DNA of 64,000 nt, from assembly GCF_015277775.1 (NCBI RefSeq), contig NZ_CP063849.1, forward strand, positions 3,472,001 to 3,536,000. The letters are read 5' to 3'. The notes below the pieces were generated by a model. The model was given only the letters and a program-made list of their open reading frames with translations, did not search any database and was not told where the DNA came from. This document shows positions 20,581 to 29,771 of this stretch, piece after piece (the first letter of the stretch is position 1; the number at the start of each line of letters is the position of its first letter). A program made the position numbers and the translations under genes. The stretch is from Paludibaculum fermentans. GTDB taxonomy: Bacteria; Acidobacteriota; Terriglobia; Bryobacterales; Bryobacteraceae.

Positions 20581-21396
20581 TTATACGGTGAGAACTTCGA
20601 GACCCTGCTCTCGCAGCGCCTCTACTACCTGCGGGTCCGCTCCAGTGTCTGTAATCAACCGGTGAATCAGGTTGACCTTGCAAATGACTGAGAGGCTGCG
20701 CCTGCGCAATTTGCTGGAGTCCGCAACCACGGTCACTTCCCGCGCCACCTTGATCATTAAGGCATTTAGCTGCGCTTCCAGGATGTCTGGAGTGCTCAAA
20801 CCCAGTTCGGGATCCAGCGCGTCCACACCCAGGAACAGCTGATCCGCGTTCAAGTCCCGTAAGGTCTGCTCGGCTTGCGGCCCCACCAGCGAAAATGACA
20901 TCGGCCGCAGAATTCCGCCCAGCATCACCACCGAAAGCTCAGGGCTGCTGCTGAGTTCCATGGCGGAATTCAGCGCGTTCGTAATTACAGTCACCGGCCT
21001 GACTTTAAGGTGTTTCAGGCGTCTGGCAATTTCCGCCGTGGTGGTGCCGGAGTCCAGGATGATGATCTGCCCGGGCCGGATGAGTTCCGCCGCTGCCTGG
21101 CCAATGCGCGCCTTTTCAGCACTATGCAGCGTTTCCTTGAAGGCAATGGGGTAGTCGGTGCGTGGATCGATGCGCTTGATGGCACCGCCGTGCGAGCGGA
21201 TCAGGGACCCCGACTTCGCGAGCGAATCGAGATCTCCGCGCACTGTTACCGAAGAAACGCCGAACCGCTGGACCAAATCCTCCACGGTGACGCGTTCTTC
21301 CGCCTCAAGGATCTCCAGGATCTTCCTGCGCCGCTCTTCGGTCAGCAAACGGGGACCGCGGGACAGGACATCTTCACTCTGAATCGACTTTGGCAT
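20581..21396 (-). CDS. DeoR-family transcriptional regulator
   Basis: From ATG 21396 the product has 271 residues; an upstream TTG at 21429 would add 11. The N-terminal DeoR helix-turn-helix is clear (TEERRRKILEILEAEERVTVEDLVQRFGVSSVTVRGDLDSLAKSGSLIRSHGGAI). The C-terminal sugar-phosphate-sensing domain has IILDSGTTTAEIARRL, VITNALNSAMEL, GPQAEQTLRDLNADQLFLGVDALD and VADSSKLRRRSL, all diagnostic for DeoRC. Such repressors respond to phosphorylated sugars (AgaR, GlpR, FruR types). An element CGAAAGCAAA 36 bases before the ATG recurs inverted before agaS at 31653, so I infer autoregulation and control of the agaS operon. Confidence 0.9.
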   Translation of the reverse strand: MPKSIQSEDVLSRGPRLLTEERRRKILEILEAEERVTVEDLVQRFGVSSVTVRGDLDSLAKSGSLIRSHGGAIKRIDPRTDYPIAFKETLHSAEKARIGQAAAELIRPGQIIILDSGTTTAEIARRLKHLKVRPVTVITNALNSAMELSSSPELSVVMLGGILRPMSFSLVGPQAEQTLRDLNADQLFLGVDALDPELGLSTPDILEAQLNALMIKVAREVTVVADSSKLRRRSLSVICKVNLIHRLITDTGADPQVVEALREQGLEVLTV

Positions 21397-21431
21397 GAAC
21401 TGCTTCGAGAGTAGCGCAAATCGCGGCAAAT

Positions 21432-21441
21432 CGAAAGCAAA
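21432..21441 (-). promoter_or_regulatory. putative DeoR-type operator before the deoR-like gene
   Basis: Minus-strand TTTGCTTTCG (21441-21432) sits between the deoR-like start and the upstream gene and is followed after one base by TTTG. DeoR-family regulators such as AgaR bind repeats of CTTTC/TTTCG type. The identical 10-mer precedes agaS (31653-31662). Confidence 0.45.
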
Positions 21442-21572
21442 ACAACGCGCGATGCGGCATTCATTCCCGCCGCGTCTGAGACGCTGAGAAATATACGCTG
21501 AAGATTCTTTAACTTAGAGCAAGAGTCGAATCGGGACGAGCTTTCGTTTCACGAGTCTCTGCTTATCTATGC

Positions 21573-24500
21573 TTACTCCAGAGGCGCCTGTCGAAGCGCC
21601 AAAGCACTGAGATGGTGCGCCAGCCCCCGGTCGTCCAGCAGCAGCGCCCGCCGGAATTCGGCCAGGGCTTCGGCTTCACGCCCCGCGCTCCGCAGCAGTT
21701 CGCCGTGGCCGTAAGTGGCGATCCCGCTACCCGGAGCACTGCCGCGCGCCAGCCGCTTCTCCATGGCCTGGGGATCCAGGGGCTTGCCCAGTTTCCGGGA
21801 CGCGCGCGCGGCATAAGCAAGTTCAGCATCCGATCCGCGCCCCGCTCGGTCCATGGCCCGGCGCCAGCACGCTCGAGCCTCGTCCATGTGGCCGGCCTCC
21901 GCCTCCAACTCGCCCAGAATGTACTGAATACGGGCATTCTCGAGAAACACGGCCATGCCGTCCCTGGTGAATTCGAGACCGGGAACGGGCTGTCCCAGCT
22001 TGCGGCCAAGCACGATAGCCTCCTCCTTCCGGCCTGTGCGCGCCAGCTCCTGTGCATGCTGAAGTTCAATCTCAACATAGACTTGGCGGATGTTGGTACC
22101 CAGCTCTTCGCGCGCAAAAAACCGCCCCGAGATCAACTGGAGGGCCACGGCGGCCTGCCCGCTCGCCGCGACAGTCAGAGCCCGCCGGATCAACAGGTTC
22201 TGGGGCATTCCGGCCGGATCGGGATAGCGCTGCAACGCGGCGGCTCGCTCGGACGGTGGACTTGCCTGGATACTCAACGCCTGGTCCAGCGCCTCGTAGA
22301 CGGCCGGATTGCGGGGATCTACACCCAATCCCTCCTGCAAAACTCGCGCAGCTTCTTCGGGCTGGTTCTTGATTCGCAACAGGGCGAGGCCGAGATTCCG
22401 GTGTAGCGTGGCCAGCTTCGAGGATCCTTGCCGGGCAAGTTGCCATTCCACAATTGCTTCATCGACCTGCCCGGCGGCCATCAGCAGGTCACCCAACAGG
22501 AGCTTAGCCCCTGTGTCGGCAGGGTTTAGCGCGATAGCCCGCTGCAGGACCGGCAGCGAGTAGCGCCTGCTCGGGAAGATATAGTCCAACGGCAGGCGCG
22601 CAGCCTCCAGGTAAGCCGGCTGGGCGGAGACGCCTGTCTTTTCCAGGCAATAGGCGCGGTAATAGGCAACCAGGGCATGCCGCTGGGGCAGGACGCTGCC
22701 CGGCTCACGCCAGGTCTCGTCCACCTCCGGATACTGATGGTTCAGCAGTTCCAGGGCCTCCGCCCAGAAGCCCAGATCCATATCGTCTTCAGCGACTTCC
22801 AGCACTCGCTCCGGATCCGCGGCAAGCACTTTCCAGGTCGCATCATCGGCGGAGCGCAGATACCGCAGCCCTACGTTCGTCGGATCCTGAATGAGCCCCT
22901 GATTGACCACTGTGGCCGCTTCTTGGGACCGTCCGAGTCGTTTTAACAGCGCGGCTTGGAGCACCGCCGCACGCACGGCCTCCGGGCCGGATTTCCCTAT
23001 AAGTGCCAGCGCCTCAGTCAGATGGCCCTGCCGCGCTTCCAGCAAACCCAGTTGGATGGCCGCCGCTGGACGGTAAGCCGGAAACAGCATGGCATGTTCC
23101 CACTGCGTCCTGGCGCCCCGCTCGTCGCCCAGTTGGAAGAGGGCTAACCCCAAGAGGTAGTGCGTTTCCGGATCGTTGGTCAGTTGGTTCTGCGCCGCTT
23201 TGAGATACCCCGCGGCCTCCTTGTACCGGAAAAGATCCAGGGCCAGCCGCCCCGCCGCCAAACCTAACTCGCGGCTTTCGGGGAAGCGTGCCAGGCCGTC
23301 CTGATAGAGGGTCCAGGCCCGCAGCCGGTCGCCGTTCAATTCCCGGTCGCGGCCATCCTCCAGAATCCGGACCTCAGCCGATTTCGATTCCGGCACGGGC
23401 TGTACTGGACCAATCGGTATCGATCCAGCCGGAGCCATGTCGTACTCATCCTCTGTGTGGGTCAGCAGCACGCGGCCGTCGCGGCCGGTCAAATTGACGG
23501 TGATTTTACCGTCAATGGACGGCAACTCCACGGTGAAAACGCGGTCTGGCGCCAGGTCGGCTGTCTTGTCGGCTAGAATCCTGGTTCCCTGCCGGATCGA
23601 CACTCGGGCCCCCGGGATCGGATGGGTCACGTTGCAGCGCAGCTTTGTGGCCGTGCCCGAGTGGTCAATGTTCACGATCGCATCCAGATTTGCCCGGACA
23701 AACCCGCCGGTCTGCCGGACGGGCATCCAATATTCGGTGAACTCGAGCGTCTGCTGCGGCTCCAGGAAAGCATAGGTTTCCTGGTTACGGAATACCCCGC
23801 CCTGCACCTCGACATAGGCCGATTCATCGTCGGAGAGGGCCTTGCGCCAGTCGCGGCCATCGGGGTCGACGCCCCAGGCCCAAATCTTGCGGTGAGGTGC
23901 CTGCGACGGCAGAGAATAGTGGATGACGCCCGCGTCGGTCTTCGGATGATACACACCCGCAAAGGGTTCGCGGGATTCGTGCGCGAACTGCGAGACCGGG
24001 CCGGCCGTGTGATTGCCCACCACGCTGAGGTCGAGGCCCGCATGGTTGATGGGCCAGGTGTCGATCTCCTTGAAGCCGTGCGAAGCCGTATACCGCTGAG
24101 GATAAAGGATGCGCGAATCATCCCAGACCCGTACGGCGGCGTTTGTCCACCAATAGAAGCGGTGCCGCGTGGCGCTGCGGTTGTAGAGAAAGTTGTGCTG
24201 TTCCAGTACGGTGGAGCCGGGACGGAGCTTGAGCTCGACGCGCCACTGCATCCCGTAAACCCGGTCCACATTGGACACCCAGACGGAAGCCGACCCATCG
24301 CTATGCCGTTGAATCGCATAGGGAACCGGCGAAAGGGAGACCCAGTTGTGCGAGACCGGGAAATTGAACTCGATGCCAAAGGCAGCCCAGGCCCCACGGT
24401 AGCTGACTTTGGCCTTCTTGATGCTGCGGTTGGCGTAGAACATCTCCGCCCCATTGGTCTTGTCGGTACAACCATAGAGGTGGCCGCCCAGGTCGGGCAG

Positions 24501-24752
24501 CACCGTGCAGCGCAGGTACTGATTCTCCAGGACGACCGCGCGGTACGTCACAGGCACGGTTCGCTGCGTGATTTCGTCCCGTAGCGTATAGGGATAATTG
24601 AACTTGGAGCCGGCGAACTGGTCGAACGGCGGGTTGGGATCAGGCTTGCCCTCCACCGAGGACGGCAGAGTCAACGATTGCTCGGATACCTGGACCTGAG
24701 CGAATGAGACCCCGCACAGAATCAGGCCGGCCACCCACGGAAACAACTTCAC
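21573..24752 (-). CDS. DUF5107 beta-sandwich/TPR-repeat secreted protein
   Basis: The 1059-residue protein has a Sec signal peptide (MKLFPWVAGLILCGVSFAQV). The N-terminal half resembles DUF5107 proteins, a galactose-mutarotase-like sandwich: TYRAVVLENQYLRCTVLPDLGGHLYGCTDKTNGAEMFY, AFGIEFNFPVSHNW and LEQHNFLYNRSATRHRFYWWTNAAV are typical. The C-terminal half from about residue 450 consists of TPR units (for example AAGYLKAAQNQLTNDPETHYLLGLALFQLGDERGA, LHRNLGLALLRIKNQPEEAARVLQEGL). Such proteins are thought to act in carbohydrate metabolism, often near GH genes, but no catalytic role is proven. It is divergently transcribed from the BNR protein at 24861 with a shared promoter region containing a DeoR-like element. 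Confidence 0.88.
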   Translation of the reverse strand: MKLFPWVAGLILCGVSFAQVQVSEQSLTLPSSVEGKPDPNPPFDQFAGSKFNYPYTLRDEITQRTVPVTYRAVVLENQYLRCTVLPDLGGHLYGCTDKTNGAEMFYANRSIKKAKVSYRGAWAAFGIEFNFPVSHNWVSLSPVPYAIQRHSDGSASVWVSNVDRVYGMQWRVELKLRPGSTVLEQHNFLYNRSATRHRFYWWTNAAVRVWDDSRILYPQRYTASHGFKEIDTWPINHAGLDLSVVGNHTAGPVSQFAHESREPFAGVYHPKTDAGVIHYSLPSQAPHRKIWAWGVDPDGRDWRKALSDDESAYVEVQGGVFRNQETYAFLEPQQTLEFTEYWMPVRQTGGFVRANLDAIVNIDHSGTATKLRCNVTHPIPGARVSIRQGTRILADKTADLAPDRVFTVELPSIDGKITVNLTGRDGRVLLTHTEDEYDMAPAGSIPIGPVQPVPESKSAEVRILEDGRDRELNGDRLRAWTLYQDGLARFPESRELGLAAGRLALDLFRYKEAAGYLKAAQNQLTNDPETHYLLGLALFQLGDERGARTQWEHAMLFPAYRPAAAIQLGLLEARQGHLTEALALIGKSGPEAVRAAVLQAALLKRLGRSQEAATVVNQGLIQDPTNVGLRYLRSADDATWKVLAADPERVLEVAEDDMDLGFWAEALELLNHQYPEVDETWREPGSVLPQRHALVAYYRAYCLEKTGVSAQPAYLEAARLPLDYIFPSRRYSLPVLQRAIALNPADTGAKLLLGDLLMAAGQVDEAIVEWQLARQGSSKLATLHRNLGLALLRIKNQPEEAARVLQEGLGVDPRNPAVYEALDQALSIQASPPSERAAALQRYPDPAGMPQNLLIRRALTVAASGQAAVALQLISGRFFAREELGTNIRQVYVEIELQHAQELARTGRKEEAIVLGRKLGQPVPGLEFTRDGMAVFLENARIQYILGELEAEAGHMDEARACWRRAMDRAGRGSDAELAYAARASRKLGKPLDPQAMEKRLARGSAPGSGIATYGHGELLRSAGREAEALAEFRRALLLDDRGLAHHLSALALRQAPLE

Positions 24753-24794
24753 AGGATCCTCCGTAACTCCGAGTGTAGGCGCTGTCTGGCTTCC

Positions 24795-24836
24795 TTGACA
24801 CTCCCTCCTCTACATGGTAAGAAACAAAAAGCAAAG
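24795..24836 (+). promoter_or_regulatory. promoter and putative DeoR-type element in the divergent 24.8 kb region
   Basis: TTGACA (24795-24800) is followed after 17 bases by TAAGAA preceded by TGG, an extended -10 type promoter reading toward the BNR gene. Overlapping its downstream edge, AAGAAACAAAAAGCAAAG (24819-24836) resembles DeoR/AgaR repeats when read on the other strand (CTTTGCTTTTTGTTTCTT). It could control both divergent genes. Confidence 0.45.
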
Positions 24837-24860
24837 CTAGCAATACGAAAATCTTACAAC

Positions 24861-26945
24861 ATGTTTTTCTTCCGTTTTCTCCTGATCGCAGCACTGCTGC
24901 CCGTGTCGACCTCGCACAACGGCTGGAGCGTCGTCGGACCGGGCGGCGGCGGAGCAATGTTCCATCCGACGATTAGCCCGCACGACCCCAACCGCGTGCT
25001 GGTCGGCTGCGACATGACTGGCAGCTATCTGTCGGAAGACGGCGGGAAGAGCTGGAAAATGTTCAACTTGCGCGGGCCTGCCAGGTTCTTCCTGTTCGAT
25101 CCGTCCGACCCCAAAGTGGCTTACGCCAAGACCATCGGCTTGTGGCGCAGCGCGGACTCCGGCCACACCTGGACCATGGTGTACCCAGCCAACGCAGCCA
25201 TTGAGGCGGATGGCGATCACGCCGACGAGCGCGTGGTGAGCGACGAACCAGGCATCGACGCCTTGACCATCCACCAGGGCAGGCTATGGGCCGCGATGGG
25301 CACGGCCCTCAAGAGTTCGCGGGATGGCGGCAAGACCTGGGCACCGGTTGCGACACTGCCGGAGCGCGGCATGCACATCGTGGGAGACGCGGGCCGAATT
25401 CATGTGATTGGAGCGAACAGCCTCTCGACGGTGGAAGGCGGCAAATCATCCACCTGGCCGCATGCAGCGTTTGTCGACGTTGCCGCCGGTATTGAGAATG
25501 GCAAAGTGTACTTTTATGGAGCCTCGAAGGAGGGACTTTTCATTTCCGGGGACGGTCAGTCCTGGCGCAAGTCCAGCCTGCACGGCTCGGTGCGGGCGGT
25601 GGCGGCCTCCGAACGGAATGGGCGCACCGCCTATGCCTCCTACCAGGACGGAGCCAGCTTCGGGGTAGCGCGCACAGCCGATGGCGGCGAGACGTGGACG
25701 CTCGGCTGGAAGGAATCCAGGCAGAAAGCGGTGAATGTGGACGACGGCTGGGTGAGCGACCGGTTCGGCCCAGGCTGGGGCGAGCATCCGCTGACGCTGG
25801 GCGTGTCGCCGACGCAGCCGGAACTGGCGTACGGCACCGACCTCGGCCGCACTCTGCGAACGACAGATGGCGGCGCAACCTGGAGGAACACGTACACGAA
25901 CAAGATGCCCGATGGGTCGTACGCTTCCACCGGCCTGGATGTCACCACCAACTACGGCATCCACTTCGACCCGTTCCGGTCCAGCCACCTGTTTCTCAGC
26001 GTGACCGACATCGGCATGATGATGAGCGAGAACGGCGGCCAGAGCTGGCGCAGTGCAACGGAGCATGGAGTTCCGGAAGCATGGTGGAACACCACCTACT
26101 GGATCGAGTTCGATCCCCAGGTCAAAGACCGAATCTATGCGGTGACCGGCGACACGCACGACCTGCCGCGGCCCAAGATGTGGCGTTTCCGTTCGCCCAT
26201 GCAGTTCAAAGGCGGCGTTGTCCGCAGCGACGACGGCGGCAAGACCTGGCGGGCCCTGAAGAATGGACTACCCGAGACATCGGTAACGCATCTGCTGCTC
26301 GACCGGGACAACCACGAGCGCCTCTATATCACCGGCTTCGGTCGAGGAGTATTCCGCTCGGACGATGGTGGCACTTCCTGGCAGAAGAAGAGCTCGGGCC
26401 TGCCCGAAAAGGAGCCGTTCGCCTGGCGGCTGGCCCAGGATTCGAAGGGGACCCTGTACCTGGTGGTGGCGCGGCGCAGTGAGGATGGCAGCATCGGCAA
26501 CGACCGCGACGGTGCCCTGTACAAATCAGCCGATCACGGGGACACCTGGCAGCGCGCGTCGCTGCCTGAGGGAGTGAATGGCCCTAACGGGATTGTGGTG
26601 GACAGCAAAGACCCGCGACGGCTCTATCTTGCGGCCTGGGCGCGCAAGGGTGCAAAGAACGGCGGCATCTTCCTTTCGGAAGACGCGGGCGTCTCGTGGA
26701 AGAATGTCCACAGCGCTGACCAGCACGTCTACGATGTGACGCAGGATCCGGCTCGACCGGAAGTCCTATACGCGACCGGCTATGAATCGTCAGTCTGGCG
26801 GTCAGGCGATCGCGGAGCCACCTGGAAGCGGGTGCCCGGCTACGATTTCAAATGGGGCCAGCGTGTGACGGTGGATCCGTACGCAAAGGACATGATCTAT
26901 GTCTCCACGTTTGGCGGCGGCGTCTGGCATGGACCGGCGCGCTAG
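24861..26945 (+). CDS. secreted BNR/sortilin-like repeat propeller protein
   Basis: A TTG at 24795 in frame is part of a TTGACA promoter element, so I choose ATG 24861, which gives 694 residues and a short signal peptide (MFFFRFLLIAALLPVSTS). The rest is a repeated propeller with BNR/Asp-box type units S-x-D-x-G-x-TW: SEDGGKSWKMF, SADSGHTWTMV, SRDGGKTWAPV, TADGGETWTLG, TTDGGATWRNT, SENGGQSWRSA, SDDGGKTWRAL, SDDGGTSWQKK, SADHGDTWQRA, SEDAGVSWKNV, SGDRGATWKRV. The layout fits GH74-like or sortilin-like proteins. I cannot place both catalytic aspartates of xyloglucanase, so enzymatic activity is unsettled. Its stop codon shares CTAG with the stop of the convergent PAS gene. Confidence 0.85.
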   Translation: MFFFRFLLIAALLPVSTSHNGWSVVGPGGGGAMFHPTISPHDPNRVLVGCDMTGSYLSEDGGKSWKMFNLRGPARFFLFDPSDPKVAYAKTIGLWRSADSGHTWTMVYPANAAIEADGDHADERVVSDEPGIDALTIHQGRLWAAMGTALKSSRDGGKTWAPVATLPERGMHIVGDAGRIHVIGANSLSTVEGGKSSTWPHAAFVDVAAGIENGKVYFYGASKEGLFISGDGQSWRKSSLHGSVRAVAASERNGRTAYASYQDGASFGVARTADGGETWTLGWKESRQKAVNVDDGWVSDRFGPGWGEHPLTLGVSPTQPELAYGTDLGRTLRTTDGGATWRNTYTNKMPDGSYASTGLDVTTNYGIHFDPFRSSHLFLSVTDIGMMMSENGGQSWRSATEHGVPEAWWNTTYWIEFDPQVKDRIYAVTGDTHDLPRPKMWRFRSPMQFKGGVVRSDDGGKTWRALKNGLPETSVTHLLLDRDNHERLYITGFGRGVFRSDDGGTSWQKKSSGLPEKEPFAWRLAQDSKGTLYLVVARRSEDGSIGNDRDGALYKSADHGDTWQRASLPEGVNGPNGIVVDSKDPRRLYLAAWARKGAKNGGIFLSEDAGVSWKNVHSADQHVYDVTQDPARPEVLYATGYESSVWRSGDRGATWKRVPGYDFKWGQRVTVDPYAKDMIYVSTFGGGVWHGPAR

Positions 26946-27778
26946 CCGGATGCGTCCGCCAGTGGATAGCAGAGGTGCGCGATGGCGCGCAGTGCTCCGT
27001 TCTGCATCAGTGGCTTGAGCACCACATCCACGGGAACCAGGCCGCCGCCCTTATGCAGGTGGACCATGCGCAGTTTCCGGGTAGGCCGCATGGTCTCGAG
27101 TACGGCACGGCACGCGTTGGACTCCCGCACCTGCTCGTCCTCCGGCAGCAGGAACCAGACGTGATGGCCAAGCACCTCCTGGCTGGAGTAGCCGAAGAGC
27201 TCCTCAGCCCGGTGGTTCCAGGTCTGGACTACCCCGTCGACCCGTTTCGAGAACACGGTGAAAGGCACCGAATCAACGAGCAGCGACGATTCGAGCGCGA
27301 CGGCATCGAGGCCGCGGAGCTGGGAGATGTCGCGATAGTTGTGGACTATCGCCAGGACGCTGGGATTGTCGAGCATGTCGGTGACAGTGCCTTCCACCCA
27401 GACGTGCGACCCGTCCGGCTTCATCAACCGTAATTGATGCTGGACGACGCCCGCGCGCTGCTCGATGAGGCGCTGGTAGCTCGCGCGCATGGCCGGCTGA
27501 TCGTCAGGGTGGGTGATATTAAGAAAAGACGTCCCGGCCAGGGCAAGGGGTGCATAGCCGAGGATCGACTTCACCACACGGATCACAGTGGCGTCGGCCG
27601 TCGTGAGGGTGATGCCGTCGCGGCTGCCGGCGAGAAGAGACTCGAAGAGAAGGGCGTTCCGGCGGACGGCGTCCTCCAGCCGCTGGAGATTGCCGACCCG
27701 CTCTTCCAACTCGGACACACGCTCCAGCAGGAGCTGATGCACGGGGTCTGGAGCGGCGATGGGTTCCTGTGTGGTCAT
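26942..27778 (-). CDS. tandem PAS-domain protein without output domain
   Basis: ATG 27778 gives 278 residues; the frame extends further upstream but overlaps the preceding gene and has no ribosome binding site there. A short coiled-coil (HQLLLERVSELEERVGNLQRLEDAV) precedes PAS 1 (LFESLLAGSRDGITLTTADATVIRVVKSILGYAPLALAG to VHNYRDISQ) and PAS 2 (LLVDSVPFTVFSKRVDGVVQTWNHRAEELFGYSSQEVLG to VDVVLKPL). No kinase, GGDEF, EAL or HTH domain follows. It lies 4 bases after the degenerate-GGDEF gene, so the two are cotranscribed and may form a sensor pair. The ligand is unknown. Confidence 0.82.
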   Translation of the reverse strand: MTTQEPIAAPDPVHQLLLERVSELEERVGNLQRLEDAVRRNALLFESLLAGSRDGITLTTADATVIRVVKSILGYAPLALAGTSFLNITHPDDQPAMRASYQRLIEQRAGVVQHQLRLMKPDGSHVWVEGTVTDMLDNPSVLAIVHNYRDISQLRGLDAVALESSLLVDSVPFTVFSKRVDGVVQTWNHRAEELFGYSSQEVLGHHVWFLLPEDEQVRESNACRAVLETMRPTRKLRMVHLHKGGGLVPVDVVLKPLMQNGALRAIAHLCYPLADASG

Positions 27779-27782
27779 GGCG

Positions 27783-28796
27783 TTAGCAGTAGTCGAGAGG
27801 AGTCTGGGATGCGATGAACTTGCTGATGAACATGGAGGTGTTCGTGATGGGCGGGATGAGAGCGATGACGGACCAGGCAATGGAGAGCGGCAGCAGGACC
27901 GAGCGGCCGCCAATGTCGACTTCGTTCTGGAGCGGCACATCCAACGCGCGCTTGAGCTTCGAGCGGATCTGATCGATGGTCTCCTGGCGAGGCAACAGCG
28001 CCACAAGTGTGGGGCCGGTCCAGCGGAAGATCTGCTCCCCCTCCTGCATTACTTGAGCCTGCACGTGTTTCTTGAGCAGGCGCAGCATCTCGTCGCCGAC
28101 GGCCTGGCCAAAGCGGGCATTGATGGGCTGCATCCGGCCCACGACCAGCGTAAGGACGTACTTGCGGCCCGCAGTCTTCAACCCTTCCTGAAACGCAGTC
28201 ATGGCAGCAGCCTGATCCGGGAGGTTCGTCACTGGATCCAGGCTGGAGCTTTTGAGCTGGGCAACGGGCGCTTGCGCACGCAGCAGGTGGCCGCGCAGCT
28301 CATTGATGGCCGCGTCGTTCTCCTGTTTCTGGCGGGTTGCCTCGTCGCGCACTTTGACGAGACACGCGCCCAGCCGGGACTTCAAACTCTGCACTGTTTC
28401 AAAGGAAGCGGCCTGCTCCAGGTCTGTACGGATCTCGTTCAGCGCCGGGGCTGCCCGTTCGTTACCTCCGCTGATGGCAATGACTGTCTGTGCCAGCATA
28501 TCGATCATGTTCTGGAGTTCGGAGTCCTGACGCCGGATGGCACGAGTGGTGCGGACAGCGTAGCAATCGAGCGCGTGGATGGCGGCGCCGGCGATGACCA
28601 GCAGTTGATCGTGACTGCAGTCCTGATTAGCCGCTTCCTCGATAGACTGCATGTCCTGCCGGAAGCTGTCGTGCTCCTGCGGGTCGGCGCAGACGGCGTG
28701 ATCCGCCATGCCATGCAGTAGCATGGATACGATTTTGTGCAGCCCGATCTCGTCATCCGAGTTGCTGAGGTACCTCTTGAGCGTGATCAGGGGCAT
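27783..28796 (-). CDS. degenerate GGDEF-domain protein
   Basis: The 337-residue protein has an N-terminal helical region, a coiled coil around EATRQKQENDAAINELRGHLLRAQ, and a C-terminal diguanylate-cyclase fold introduced by SSLDPVTNLPDQAAAMTAFQEGL (the usual D-x-LT-x-L-P-N/D-R linker), then MQPINARFGQAVGDEMLRLLKKHV. At the active-site hairpin the family sequence R-x-GGDEF is replaced by FRWTGPTLVALLP: residues 260-264 read TGPTL, so the metal-binding and catalytic signature is gone and cyclase activity is very unlikely. The downstream PAS gene begins 4 bases after its stop. It may bind GTP or c-di-GMP as a sensor, or act as a scaffold (inference). Confidence 0.8.
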   Translation of the reverse strand: MPLITLKRYLSNSDDEIGLHKIVSMLLHGMADHAVCADPQEHDSFRQDMQSIEEAANQDCSHDQLLVIAGAAIHALDCYAVRTTRAIRRQDSELQNMIDMLAQTVIAISGGNERAAPALNEIRTDLEQAASFETVQSLKSRLGACLVKVRDEATRQKQENDAAINELRGHLLRAQAPVAQLKSSSLDPVTNLPDQAAAMTAFQEGLKTAGRKYVLTLVVGRMQPINARFGQAVGDEMLRLLKKHVQAQVMQEGEQIFRWTGPTLVALLPRQETIDQIRSKLKRALDVPLQNEVDIGGRSVLLPLSIAWSVIALIPPITNTSMFISKFIASQTPLDYC

Positions 28797-28868
28797 GAGT
28801 CCGCCATGACACTGGACTCATCGGCCCGAACGCCGGGCCTTTCAGTAACTTTGCTGTCTCTCCTCCAG

Positions 28869-29738
28869 CTATCGCCCCAACGAGAGAGTCACTACGCCCG
28901 AAGCGATCGAAGCGGCGCTGAGCAGTCGTAGGCGCCCCTGCCGTTCTCCGAGCACCGCTGCGCCCAGCAGGACCGCGAAGAGCATGGAGACCTCCCGTGC
29001 AGGGGCAACCCTGGTCACCGGCGCGTTCTGCATCGCCTGTAGAACCAGGATGTACGCCATGGGCGCGAGCACGGCCACGACCAGGGCGGCCCGGCCGTGC
29101 CGGCGCGCGGCGTCCACAAGATGACGCCCGCGATGCACGACAACCGGCAGCAGAATCAGGGTGCGTGTTGCGTTGGAGAGGTAATCCAGCAGCAGCGGCG
29201 GCATGCGCACGACGCGGACAGACGTCGCGTCCACCACGGTGTAGAGAGCAATGCACACGCCCGTCGCCAGGCCATAGAGGATTCCGCGCCGGCGGGCGCC
29301 AGGGACGGCGGCCACGTGCCCATCCGGCCGCGACAATCCGAGGATCCCCAGCACCACCAGGACCAGGCCGGCGGCGGACGCCAGGGTCACGCGCTCGCCC
29401 AGCAGCACGACGGCAGCCAGGCTGGAGAGCAGGGGACCTGTTCCGCGCGCCACCGGGTAGACCACGCTGAGGTCCGCCACCTGGTAGCCGCGCTGGAGCA
29501 CGAGCCCATACACCACATGGAGCATCCCGCTCAGCGCCACCAGTGCCCAGCCGCGCCAGCCGATCGTGGCGGGCATCGACGGCCAGAACCACACAGCGGC
29601 GGGCGCATAGACGAGGCAGGTGAGGCTGGAGTAGAGAATGACGAAATCCGCTCCGGCGGCCGCGCGTTTGGCCGCCAGGTTCCAGGTGGCGTGCAGCAGG
29701 CCGGAGAGCAAAACAAGAAGAAGAGCGGTGACAGGCAT
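28869..29738 (-). CDS. EamA/DMT-superfamily transporter under a ykkC-type riboswitch
   Basis: The 289-residue membrane protein has ten predicted hydrophobic segments in two EamA halves: the first begins PVTALLLVLLSGLLHATWNLAAKRA, with VLQRGYQVADLSVVYPVARGTGPLLSSLAAVVLLGERVTL closing it; the second ends with RVAPAREVSMLFAVLLGAAVLGERQGRLR. These are the repeated P-x-x-S/LGE features of drug/metabolite exporters. The ribosome binding site GGAGGGA is 8 bases from ATG 29738. The leader 35-160 bases upstream folds like a ykkC subtype-2 riboswitch, which implies control by a nucleotide-type ligand such as ppGpp or PRPP and hints at export of an amino acid or nucleotide-related metabolite. Confidence 0.88.
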   Translation of the reverse strand: MPVTALLLVLLSGLLHATWNLAAKRAAAGADFVILYSSLTCLVYAPAAVWFWPSMPATIGWRGWALVALSGMLHVVYGLVLQRGYQVADLSVVYPVARGTGPLLSSLAAVVLLGERVTLASAAGLVLVVLGILGLSRPDGHVAAVPGARRRGILYGLATGVCIALYTVVDATSVRVVRMPPLLLDYLSNATRTLILLPVVVHRGRHLVDAARRHGRAALVVAVLAPMAYILVLQAMQNAPVTRVAPAREVSMLFAVLLGAAVLGERQGRLRLLSAASIASGVVTLSLGR

Positions 29739-29771
29739 GGGGGCAATCCCTCCAACGCACAGATTGGGTAG

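Noticed and set aside
24795-24860. TTG 24795 as start of the BNR protein
   Set aside because: TTGACA there is a -35 element and the signal peptide begins at ATG 24861.
27779-28006. Extension of the PAS protein to 28006
   Set aside because: It would overlap most of the end of the GGDEF-like gene with serine/arginine-rich shadow sequence.
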